From assembly GCA_022497155.1 (NCBI GenBank), contig MU385714.1, positions 620,001 to 684,000 on the forward strand: 64,000 bases of DNA, written 5' to 3'. Under the pieces are notes generated by a model. That model did no database searches and was not told the origin of the DNA. It saw only the letters and a list, made by a program, of their open reading frames with translations. This stretch comes from Whalleya microplaca (taxonomy: Eukaryota; Ascomycota; Sordariomycetes; Xylariales; Xylariaceae). The translations under genes were made by a program, and so were the position numbers. Within the stretch, counting starts at the first letter, position 1. Each line of letters starts with the position of its first letter. Positions 34,232 to 44,853 of this stretch are shown here, piece after piece.

Positions 34232-36091
34232 ATGATGTACGAATTAAGCAGACCTCCGACCCAGAATGGCGGTGGCTCTCGCCCACCGACCTCGCGCTTC
34301 CAAGAGGGCTCGATGAACGACCGGGTTTCCGCCACGCCACCCGTACAATTCCTCGGGCCCGACCAGCTCAGGAACTACGAGAAGCAGTTCTACGCCGAGC
34401 CGCAGTCGCCGCAGGAGTCTTCACGCAAGCACCGCCGCGAACGGCCGCACTCTGCCGCCGCTAAGATGCAGAGCGGCAGCAGGCACCCGGAGCAGTCGGA
34501 CGACGACGAGCTGCATCAGCAGCAGCAACGGTTCGTCAGCCGCAAGAAATCCCACAGCGGGTTCTTCAGCCGGGTCCGTGATAAGCTAGGCTTCAGCTCG
34601 CGAAGCAGCAACAGTAGCAACAGTAGCAGTAGCAGCAACAATAGCAACATACAGCAGAAGCAGGACAGTGCCCGCAAGCACAGCAGCCTACAAGAACCAC
34701 TCCGTTCACCGCCTCCTCCGCCAGCTCATTCTCCCCGCCGCGACCACCTGCGAGCGCAATCGGAGACGTACGTTGCACAGCTGCCTAACCTCAAGAGCGG
34801 CACCGACCGCCCCTCGCGCGAGGACGTCCTGGCCTCGTACAACGAGCTCATGGCCAACGGCTTCTTCCAGTCCCACGCCATCCAGTCGACGCGGCATACC
34901 AGGCCACAGGGGGCCCGCCCGACGGCACCACTACCGACAATTCCCTCGTTGCCGTGCTCGCCGGTGCCGCCACGTCGTACCTCATCTATCAATGCCATCG
35001 CGGCGTCCCCAACGGCGAAGAGTCCAGCAAAGAGTCCTGCCCCAACAAGCGGCCGAGCTCACCGCCAGACCAGCCGGCCCCCACACACCCGGGACAACCA
35101 CAACAACAACAGAAACAACAGATCCTCAAAATCCTTGTCTCCAGAACCGTACCTCCAACCCCAAGCATCGCGGCACACGCTCCGCGGCCGCAAACGCAGC
35201 CGCGTGGACATGGAAGACGCCGCCTCGCCGCCCATCCCGTCCATCGAGCCGCCGCAATCGCCCACGCGAGGAGCGTCGGCGTCCGCAGCCCCCTCATCCT
35301 TCGCAGAGCCGCTTAAGAGGGTAGCGAAGAAGCTGCGCAAGACGCCGACGCCCTCGTCTCCCCCACCGCCTTCGCGATCACCGCCGCCCCCGCCACCAAC
35401 GCAGACAACGCACGCGCGGTCGTCGCCGGCGCCGCCGAACCCGATGGCCTCGGACGGCGTCCTGAGGCTCGTGCCCTCGGTCCCCTCGCTGCAGCACCGG
35501 TACCGCGAGAAGGCGGTAAGGATGCGGTCGCCGTCGCCCGCGGCGCCGGGGGTCGTTGCAAGGAGGCAGCGGAGCCAGAATCGCCAGAACCAACAGAACC
35601 AAAACCAACAAACCCAGCAGCAGCAGAGTCAACAACAGCAAGGGCAGTTGCGCAGGGTCTTCTCGGGAAGCGGCGGCGCCGGAAACCGCCTGCGGAAGCG
35701 CGCTAAGTCCGCGTCGCCGCGGAAAGCGAGCGCGGTCGAGATCTGGGAGCGATCCGCAGCATTAGGCGGCGGAGAGAGGATGTCCGTGGACAGCATCCGG
35801 GTGGCCCCGGACGCGGACGAGGACACGGACACGGACATGGGGATGGCGGAGTCCGCGGCGGGCGTCGTGGACGGGTTCCTAGCGCAGACGCAGGCCCAGC
35901 AGCCGCTCAGCGTCGTGCCGGACGCGAACCGCGGGATCCCGAGCGTGCCGCGCATCCCGGACCAGTACCACTACTACCAGAAGTACCGGCGGCAGACGCG
36001 CAGCCAGACGCGCGCGGCTTCGCGTGGGGTGGTGGATGAGAATGCTGGCGGGCGCATGGAGGTCGATTGGCGGTACGGGGAGGCGTTATAG
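34232..36091 (+). CDS. Disordered Ser/Pro/Gln-rich protein, function unknown
   Basis: A single uninterrupted frame of 619 codons; the sequence starts MMYELSRPPTQNGGG. It is almost entirely low-complexity. There is a Ser/Asn run near residues 125-145, proline runs near 375-390, and a Gln/Asn-rich tract near 445-475 (QNRQNQQNQNQQTQQQQ). The only ordered-looking island is SHSGFFSRVRDKLGFSSR around residue 110-127, followed by the SYNELMANGFFQSHAIQSTR block around 205-225; both look like short conserved interaction motifs. Arg/Lys-Ser-Pro clusters (KRAKSASPRK) suggest a nuclear, phosphorylated protein. No signal peptide, membrane segment or enzyme motif. A 1.86-kb open frame with strong coding-like GC bias supports a real gene. 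I do not recognise the family. Confidence 0.72.
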   Translation: MMYELSRPPTQNGGGSRPPTSRFQEGSMNDRVSATPPVQFLGPDQLRNYEKQFYAEPQSPQESSRKHRRERPHSAAAKMQSGSRHPEQSDDDELHQQQQRFVSRKKSHSGFFSRVRDKLGFSSRSSNSSNSSSSSNNSNIQQKQDSARKHSSLQEPLRSPPPPPAHSPRRDHLRAQSETYVAQLPNLKSGTDRPSREDVLASYNELMANGFFQSHAIQSTRHTRPQGARPTAPLPTIPSLPCSPVPPRRTSSINAIAASPTAKSPAKSPAPTSGRAHRQTSRPPHTRDNHNNNRNNRSSKSLSPEPYLQPQASRHTLRGRKRSRVDMEDAASPPIPSIEPPQSPTRGASASAAPSSFAEPLKRVAKKLRKTPTPSSPPPPSRSPPPPPPTQTTHARSSPAPPNPMASDGVLRLVPSVPSLQHRYREKAVRMRSPSPAAPGVVARRQRSQNRQNQQNQNQQTQQQQSQQQQGQLRRVFSGSGGAGNRLRKRAKSASPRKASAVEIWERSAALGGGERMSVDSIRVAPDADEDTDTDMGMAESAAGVVDGFLAQTQAQQPLSVVPDANRGIPSVPRIPDQYHYYQKYRRQTRSQTRAASRGVVDENAGGRMEVDWRYGEAL

Positions 36092-37416
36092 TGAGTGAAA
36101 CCGGGAGATGCTCACATACATATTCGCATAAGCGCCTAGAATTGAACCAACAGAAACGACAGCAAGGAGGCTGGCGAGCAGTTGATGACACGGAGACAGA
36201 CCATACAGACAGACACAGGAAGGGCAATGATATGACCCCAGATTCTCCTTGCCTACCTGGATGGATGGGTCGGTTGGTGGTTGGATGGACAGGCGGCACG
36301 GAACGGAAACGGGATTGATGAACGAAGTTTTTGACGACGCGCCCACGAAATGACTTTACGAACATACCACACTTTCAGAAGATTTTTTCCTAGGTTGTTG
36401 TTACGACAAAAACTCGCCTCACAGGCGGCGATGATGATGATAAGGGAGTTGGTGGTGTTATTTTGCACTCTTTTTTGAGTATTTATCTTTTTTTTTTTTT
36501 TTTTAGGGGGCCGTATAGGACGCTGCTTGCTTGCATACTTAGCGTGTATATATATAAGTATGCATGTTACATGTATGCTCGCTGTCTTGGCCCCCTCCCC
36601 CTCTTGAAATGACGACGTTTGGACTTGGGAATGGACGGATTGATGAATGAATGGAATGATCACAGATAGCTCCTGAACAAGGATGTATACTAAAAAACAT
36701 ATATAATAGGGACTGCCGTATATTAATATAATGGTATTGTCTTCAAAACTTGACCCAGCGTAGATCGCGCTGACACGTATCTTCTAGCTCTAGTATCGTA
36801 GCAAGGAGATATGCGGTTGTAGAGTGGCATAACTAACATAGCTATCTACTGGCATCATTGGATATCGCGAATGTTATATACTGTAAGGGATGTGGCTGAG
36901 CCTCGTCGATGCTTAACTGGGAAAACACGTCACCATCAAATTGTATCCAACATGGCCAAAGATCGAGCATGCCTTTCGGTACGCCCTGTCATTCGTTGCA
37001 TTCTACTTATAAAAAAGAACATTGCCCCCTCCTTCCCTTCCCTACCCGAGAATATCCTAATGATTCTAAACGACCCGACGAGAATGTTCCGAACCATTGA
37101 CCATAAGTGACTGAACTGCAACTGCAACGCCTTGCTCAACGATGCACACACACACACGTACGTATTCGACTATAGCGAGTCTCTTCATCTCCTTATGACC
37201 ACATGATATATAGTCTCCTTTCCTTATTTATGGCGAGGCTGACGCAGCATCGTAAACCCCCACCCACCCGACTCTAACTTCGACCTTGCTTTACCATGAA
37301 GGCGCTATACATCTTATATACACTACAGACCCGACCCGACGCCTAAAGCTCGCGCTTCGGCTAATAATAATAATCATAATATAATAGAAGGGTTTGACAA
37401 TGAGGGAATGACGAAT
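36092..37416. other. Convergent 3' intergenic region
   Basis: Lies between two convergent genes. It contains a 17-T run at 36488-36504 and TATATA stretches near 36547-36556, probably 3'-end signals. No gene seen. Confidence 0.5.
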
Positions 37417-40400
37417 TCAAATAATTTGTTGGACATTGGGGACCAACCGTTCGGCGTAAGCCCGCGATTTTACCACAAAAGCAGCCGAGGACTTGAAAAG
37501 TTCGACGGCGTTCGAGGTCAATTGGGGAGCGCCGCTGAATAACATAGCACCCAGAATGAAGACCAGGATGGGAATCTAAAGCGTTTGTTAGCGTTACCGT
37601 CCATGAAACAGTCTGTTGATTTCACTTACCCAGACAAACCACAGCATCTTGTCACTGCTGCCGGTCTTGAGGCTCTGCGCGTGAGCCCTCTGGAGATTCT
37701 CCTGCTGCTCCTTGGTGATATGGTGCTTGCGGCCAATTTGAAGGAATGCGGGCGCTTCCTGTGACGTCGAGGCCTTCGTCGAGGCCTCGGCCGTGGCCGT
37801 TGGCTGGTCGAACAGAGCTGCACATTTGCTATCTGCTTCGAACTCGGCAGCGGCTTGGGCTGCCGAGGCTTGTTTGGTATCCAGGTCCTTCTGATGAGGG
37901 TATATGTCCTCGTATGCCGGCGGCGGTGGCTCCTTGGCGCCAAACAAGGAAAGATCCCACCATTTGTTGTCCGCTCCTGGCGAGGGTTGGCCATTCGAGG
38001 GCTGATCACCTGACTGGCTGCCCGAGGAGTTAGGGCGTGCGCCCCGAATGTTCGGAACGAGGGAGCTGATGCGCTGCATGACGGGACCGGAGTGCAGATA
38101 TGCCTGGTAGTCCGGCATGGACATCGGCATCTGCATCTGCGGTATGTGTGGCATTTGCAGTTGCGGCAAGTTATGGATGTGCATAGCCACGGAATTATGC
38201 CACTGCTGGAGCTGCGTCGTGAATTGATCCCGAATAGCGGTTACGGCTGCGCCTGGGGACGCGGGGGCTCCGACCACTTCGGTTGACTGCAGAGGAGCGA
38301 CCTCAGGCTTATGATGGATAGGGGGATAATTTGGTCTTCTCATGCTCAACCAGTTTTGATCCTCCGCGTCACTGTTTACCTCTTCCGAGGAGTTGTTGTC
38401 GTCGGTGCTATCCTCCGAAGAGCTAGGACTGTCAGACATGAACTCCTCGCGGTGAGCCGACATTGTGGGCGGATCCCACAGGGAGCGGAGCGAGTTGGCA
38501 CTGCTGACTCTGCTGTGGAGCGAGCCGCCGCTTCGCGACCGAGAATGGCTCTCGATGCGTCGGAGAACACGCAGCACGTCGGTCGAGCGAGCAACATCGG
38601 CGGAAGTAAGCCCCGACAGTGAGCGCATGTTTGGATCGGCGCCTTTCATGATGAGGCGGCGGACAATCTCCGGGTGGTTGTTCATAGCAGCCATGTGCAA
38701 CGGAGTGAAGCCACCCTTGTCTCGGATGCATACGTTAGCCCCGCGGGACAGGAGACCGGCAACAAATCGCACCAGACCTAGAGAGCACGCCAGGTGAAGC
38801 ATAGTCTGCCCAGTCGATCTTCTCAGGTTGATGCGAGCTTTGTTGGCGCTGTCGTCGAGGTCGATCAGCTCTAGGACGCGGACAAGCCCAGCCTCTAACG
38901 AGTCGGACAACTCCTGCTCGAGATTATTGAAGTTGCCTCCGGGAGCTTGGCCACCGCCTCCGGAGGGAGAAAGGCCCCAAGAGGCACTGCCCGCCGACCC
39001 GCCGTAGATGATGTTCCTTGCGACGTCCGTAACGTCTTGCATGGGGCCACCGAGCTTGTGGTTCAGAACGGTGAGGGCATTCCGTATTAATTGATGCTCA
39101 TCATCGTCAATATATCTGAACAGCGGCTGCTGATTAGCGCTGAACGGATGCTGGGACGATCCGCTTGGCTGCTTAATCGACACCGGGACGACTCTAGCGC
39201 TAGGCGACGGCGGGAGCAGGCAGACCAAAGACGTCTCGCCCCAGAAGGTCGTCGTAGCTGCTTTGAGGTCGCCGAACATGACCTCTAGCCCGTTCGTAAA
39301 ACCGCTGCCAAGAATTGTCACTTCGACGCCTCCTGATTTCGGGCCCTCGCTGGGTATTATCTTGTAGATCATGGGCGGCGGCAGTCGGGCGGAACTGATT
39401 CCTATGGCCCCATTGTATAGAGCCTGATTTAATTGAGGGTGCGCCATGTTCTGGAGCTCATTGTGCAGATGCGTCGGACTAGGAGCACGGCTAGGATGCG
39501 CCGAGGTAGGTGCAGAAAATAATTGAGACACCGGCATGTTGTTTCCCGACGGGAAGATGAGCTGTTCAGCGCCGTTACTATTGGGCGTAGGAGGGCCAGT
39601 CGTGAACGGCTGTGCCATATTGTTCAGGGGCGGTTGCTGTCCGTGGGAATATAAGGGCTCGTTCTTCAGCGGGAAGTTGGCCATATTTGGCGAGAACGGC
39701 GAGGTTACCGCGGATGCGATAGCCGAGCCGTTCTGGACGCCAGGCGGCAGCGTCGACAGTGGCTGGCCGGTCTCGAGTTTTGTCATGGCGAGACCGTTGG
39801 GAAGCTTTACCGACCCGCTGGCTTTTCGCTTCTTGGGCAGCGAACCAGTGGCCATTGTCGGTGATCCTTGTCTGGACATATTGCGAGGCGTTGATGTAAC
39901 CGGGGTCATCTGTGGGTTGCCCATCGCAGAGGTCGGAGGGAACCCAAAAGTGCCGTTCTGCCCTAGACCCTGGACATCATGGTTTGACTGAGACTGACGG
40001 AAAGATGACGGAGGCTCAGCAGATGATTTGTCATTCGGCACCATGCTCGGTTGTGGAGCCCCCATCGTCGCGGTACCGTCGGTAACCTGGGTCGTAGAAG
40101 CCGCCGGGATGTGTGTCTTGTGGTCGTCCGTGATCATAATGGAGGACGACATCTGCTGGGCGACAACGGTATCCCTGTAATCCTTGAGTGTAAAGATGAC
40201 TTGAAAGCCCGCCTTCTCCTGGTGATGCCGGCAGTAGCAGGCGATACGCATCGGCGCATCGACCTGGACAGTACCGTCGGGAACCGACAGATCACGTAGA
40301 CCGGCGCCCGTAGGGTCGACCATGATAGGCGTCACCGCCTGCCACTCCTTGACTTCCTGGGTGTTGAAGACGATGACCCGCTGGTGCTCGAATCGGTTCC

Positions 40401-41791
40401 AGAGCTCCTCTTCCTCCGGCTTCTTGTGTTTCTTGCGGCCAGCACGCTTCCTCTCGCGGGTAATGCAATTGTCGCATATCCGTACTTCACCGCCGTTCTG
40501 GGGCTCATTGCCCGGGCTGTCATCCGGCCTGTTCAGGAGCATATCGTGGCGAGCTAAGGCCGCACGCTTTAACGCCTGCTCGCGCTTGCTCGGATCCTGC
40601 ATGGCACTAGTGCAGACTAGCATCGTATACAGCTCGAGCATGTCAGGAGAGCGTCCAGTGGGAGGCTTAGCCAGCAGCTTCGGCTTGGAGATGGTATGAG
40701 TTGGAAGATGTACTCGCTTGATGCCATCAGGTAGGTTGTGGATAGTCAACTTGATCGGGATCTGGGTTTCAACCCGAGACTTGAGCGGCGTAGAGTGCAC
40801 GACTAGCCTAGGCGGAGGAACCTGGGCTAGGCCAGCTTGCGGAGAATAAGCCGGAAGGCTGCGTGCTTGGACCGGCATGCTCGTGGGATCTTGTCTGGCC
40901 TGCGGGGCCGAGTTACCGGCTTGCAGGTCCGCCACAGGAGACCAGACTGCTGGCGCACCTAGACCGCCCAAGGTGAAATTCTTGAAAAAGTTGCCATTGT
41001 TGTCAGGCGACGGCGAGTTGGTCATCATGGCCGTCGGCGAGGACTCTTGGCTCATCACTAAATTAGATGACGGTGAGACTTCTCTAGAAGCACTTGTCTT
41101 CAACCCGTTCATGGACGTAGTGAGAGAATGTTGCTAAGGTCCGATTAGTTACACCCACGTCATGTCACCGCAGAGGGAGCACACATACCGACTGCGCCTT
41201 GTGGTGGCCTTTCATTCGTTTGGCCACTGGGCCCTCCGAAACGGGGTTTCCCGCCATAGAGGCGTCCGTTGGCAAGCCATGCACCACGGGCGGGCTGGGA
41301 CTACTCGAGGCACTTTCGAAGTCGAGAAAGTTGGAGTAGTCCATAGGCCCGGCCTCCATGTTGTCGAACATGAAGTTGTTGGAGTCATTTTCGTTCCATG
41401 GGAAAAAAGGATCATCCGTCACCATCGCATCCGCTGACGTCTGACTAGTCTTGAGCGAATTGGAATCGGCACTCCTCTGGGACGAGGACGACGATGAAGA
41501 ACCCCGGTGGGAGGGGAGCGGTGAATAGTCGGGCACCGAAGTGACCGCCGGATTGACCTGGCCCGGCTGCTGCTGCTGCTCAGCACCGGAAAGGAGCGCC
41601 TTAGGGTTGGCAAAGGTGGCCGACTCAAGCGGGTTGTAGCCGGGCAGGTTCAGGATACTGGCGGTGGCGGCGTGGTTGTTGTCGTCGCCGTCAAATGCTT
41701 CAAATTCGTTGTTAAACCAGGACGATACTCCCGACAGGAAAGGATCCGTTGGGTCCGACGGAGAGCGAGGAGAACGATGAGACTTCGGCAT
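37417..41791 (-). CDS. MGA2/SPT23-like ER membrane-anchored transcription factor
   Basis: Exons 41189-41791, 37630-41133 and 37417-37575 (introns 55 and 54 nt) encode 1421 residues, all in phase 0. The first ~300 residues are Ser/Pro-rich. A conserved N-terminal block follows with IKLTIHNLPDGIKRVHLP and the basic RICDNCITRERKRAGRKK. An IPT/TIG domain lies near residues 785-870 (YKIIPSEGPKSGGVEVTILG). Ankyrin repeats span about 975-1045 (TMLHLACSLGLVRFVAGLL, FTPLHMAAMNNHPEIVRRLI). A single C-terminal membrane span (MLWFVWIPILVFILGAMLF, ~1362-1384) is completed only after splicing the last intron. This is the full layout of yeast Mga2/Spt23, which sense ER membrane lipid packing, are released by Rsp5-dependent proteasome processing and activate the OLE1 desaturase gene. 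Length is somewhat above the yeast proteins (about 1.1 kb residues). Confidence 0.92.
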
Positions 41792-44700
41792 GACCTACAA
41801 CGGAGTCTTTCCCAGGAAGAGACCCCCCGAATTGCGCGGTTCGTCGTAGCTGGCACGAGCGGCACACAGCGTCGCTCTCTCGTCCAACTACTACACAGGA
41901 TATACCGACCGGACCGGGAATCTAGACGACCTAACAAGGTCACCGCCTCGTGTCGCTGTGCTGCTTTCCTGGTGTGTTCTCTATGCTGACACTCGCTGTT
42001 CCCGTGTCAAGCCTGACCAAGGCAAAATGATAATAGTCCCTAGTAAGTCCAGCAAATGTGTGCGTGAGAGTTTGAAGTTGTGTGCAGTGCGTGGTGCGCC
42101 AATGGCTTATATGGCGGCAGAGGTCCCGAATCGATCTGAAAATGGTTCAATCGAGGTGCGTTTGATGAAAGCCGACTTCCAGTCGATGACTCGGACTGTT
42201 TGCTGGGTGTAACTCGATGGAGATTGGGGCCGAACGGGCGGGCGACGTGCGTGGCTCAACTCGTATCGGTGAAAAATGGGCGGAAAGTTCAGAGTTCAGA
42301 TTGAACAATTCGCTACAGAATGTGTGTATTTGGGTCGGTGTGGGTTGTTTCTGAGGGAGAGGAGGGCCTCAATTGGACGAAAGCGTTTCACCTGTGAATG
42401 GTATGTTTGTATGTCTGTGGTGTTGGAGCAAGGCAGAGCTGCTTCGACCACGAGAGCCTCGTTTTTCGTCTATACCTTAGTATGTAGCGAGGAGCAGCGG
42501 CGGGTGGTGAGCAGGTAATAGTAATGAATGTCGTGTGATATGATTTGAGTTTGGGAGAGTTCACAGTAGTTTACTTTTGTCAGGATGAATTAAAGGAACG
42601 ATACCCTGAAAGTCGAGGTACGGGTACCTAAAACCTGCCAGCTGCGTGCTAGCTCGCTGCTGTCTAGGGCACTGTCTAGGGCGCTGTCTAGGTGCTGTCT
42701 TCTGTCTTAGGGCCAGTCCAGTTAAGTGCACTATCTTCTCCACGTTATCAGCAAGACACGCGGGCGCGGCCTTTCCCTATTTGCAATTCCCCATTTCCCA
42801 CCTTTCCACACTCTCGCTCACATTCTCACACCCCCCTTCGAAAATTGTTAGCGACTTAGCACCGGGCCTGTAGTAATCTCGCTTAATCCGGTTAGTGCGC
42901 TATCTACACCCCATACGGCCACATGTATGTACATAAACTGTAGTACCCCCATACAGCCATACATAAGTACAGCCCATATGGACTTTGGTGCTCAGCTACC
43001 TCAAGTTAGTAAGATGCTTCTTCTTTCCCCTGGAGAAGAGTATCGATCATAAACCTCCGCCACCGGACGACGAGTAATGCATCCCCCCCGAGACTACTGC
43101 AGCTTCTCTCATCCCGCTTCCTTCACTTCCTATCTCCTGGGCCGGTCATCAATTCGCTGCTGCTGACCACCCGGCTTGCCCTTACAGGGTATCATGGCTT
43201 GTCTTGTATTCAGCCCATGGAAGGATCTCTACGCCCATACTTGTAGCTGTCTCTTCGCCGTCTCTCTCGCCGATACACCGCCCACCCTGGCTCGCTCGAT
43301 GCAGCACACCTTCGACACCTTTATTAGCATCATCATCCCGTCCCTCTCCCTCCTGTTATTTGTTTCCTTTACGATGATGGCCCGGTGCAAAGTAGAGCGT
43401 AGCAGAAAAGCACACCCTCATGTTCTTTTACGTATTAGATATAGTAGTGGCCAGGGGGGAGAAGTCGTCTCTTCCCAGTCTTGTATATCCACAAACCTCT
43501 CTACTTAAAGCACTAAGCGTCATGACATTACGAAAAGATCAAGGCAACGCACAGGAACCAGGTATTGGTATGAAGTAGACAGAAATCAGTACCTATTGTC
43601 CAATGGGTGTGCATCTCGGCTTTTAACGTACGGCCCACGCGCCTGGCGTGGGCTGCGTGGGTTGTGTCTCCCTCCGGAAGGTGGCTCGCTGACGATATGC
43701 CATGAACGGGCATCGAAGTAAGCGACTCCCCTTCTACGTGCTTCTACTCATCGTACGTACGCATATGGACAAGTAGGCATGTTAGGGACGGTATCATATG
43801 CTTGCCGTCTCTTCCCAGGTATCTTATTAGATTGTGGAGGGTTGCACTGCCTCCTCTATCTTTCGCACCAGTAGAACCTACGTTTTTGATAGTCGCTTCA
43901 ACTTTCGGCCGAAGCCTGGATGGTTCTTTGGCATCCGGACAAACTCGCCTCGCTGCATTGTATGTATTTCGTACCTAACTTATTAGTAGAGTGATGTCGG
44001 CCTTTGGGACTAGTACGTTGTTCTCCTGCTCCGATGGTCTATTTAGGCAAGGTGGTTTACCTAATCCTACGTCGACCTTATCAGCGGTTGACGTGAGTGC
44101 CTGGATATACATATAATATCTGCAAGGATAACAACTCGATACTGCGAGTATATTCCTACATGTACTTGGTGGGTATGGTGTGGTGAGTCTACGGCGTAGT
44201 CATTGGATCCATGTATGCTCGCAAAACCTCCCAATGTTGATACAGCCCAGTTTTTATAGGCCGAGTTGGTGCTGACAAGGCTTGGGTAGCCACAGCTAAG
44301 GCGTCCAATTGTGCTACAGGCCCAGCTGGTTTACGGACGTTGAGGCTTGTCAGCTGATATCACCCATTCGTGCCGATTCGGCCAGCCTGGCTTGAGTAAG
44401 CCGCCGGTCGATTACTGTGATGTCCAAGTGCGGACGTCCGTCTGATGTTGTAGTTGACATCACCGGAGTCCGAAAGCAAACAAGCAAAGGCCATAAATGG
44501 ATGTTAGTTCTTGGACCCTGAAGATCACAAACACTATCCCCGGACGATGCGAGGCAATCTAATCTCGACCCGATGACGGACAGTTACGAGATTTGAAACT
44601 TCTAATATAAGGGTCCTGGATGGGATGAGATGGCATCCTTCAACTAGGCTGACCCACTCACCATTTCTTGGCCAATACAAGAATCCGTTCTATGTACTTG

Positions 44701-44853
44701 AATGTAACCCTGCTTATGGCTTGCATTCGTAGGTGGTACATGGCCAATATTGGAAGACTACACGCTACATACAACAAGAAATAGTTGGCAACCTTCCCCT
44801 GCTTGCTTTGGTCTAGAATGACAAATCCTTCACATCTCAGGGTTTTCGTTCCT
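41792..44853. other. MGA2-like gene upstream region and antiporter 3' flank
   Basis: A 3-kb region. The part next to 41792 is GT/GA-rich on the plus strand (CT-rich in the gene's sense) and probably the MGA2-like leader and promoter. A CTGTCTAGGG repeat lies at 42658-42710. The frame at 43176-43508 has no recognisable features. No gene is called. Confidence 0.5.
42658..42710. repeat. Imperfect CTGTCTAGGG(C) tandem repeat
   Basis: Four near-copies of CTGTCTAGG with 3-5 base linkers, about 0.9 kb upstream of the MGA2-like start codon. It may be a simple repeat or clustered protein-binding sites. Confidence 0.6.

Noticed and set aside
34593..35641. Several minus-strand and alternative plus-strand frames within the 34232 gene
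   Set aside because: They are out-of-frame readings of CAG/CCG-rich low-complexity DNA and have no independent features.
43176..43508. 110-codon plus-strand frame with a hydrophobic run
   Set aside because: Composition resembles random pyrimidine-rich sequence and no family signature is present.
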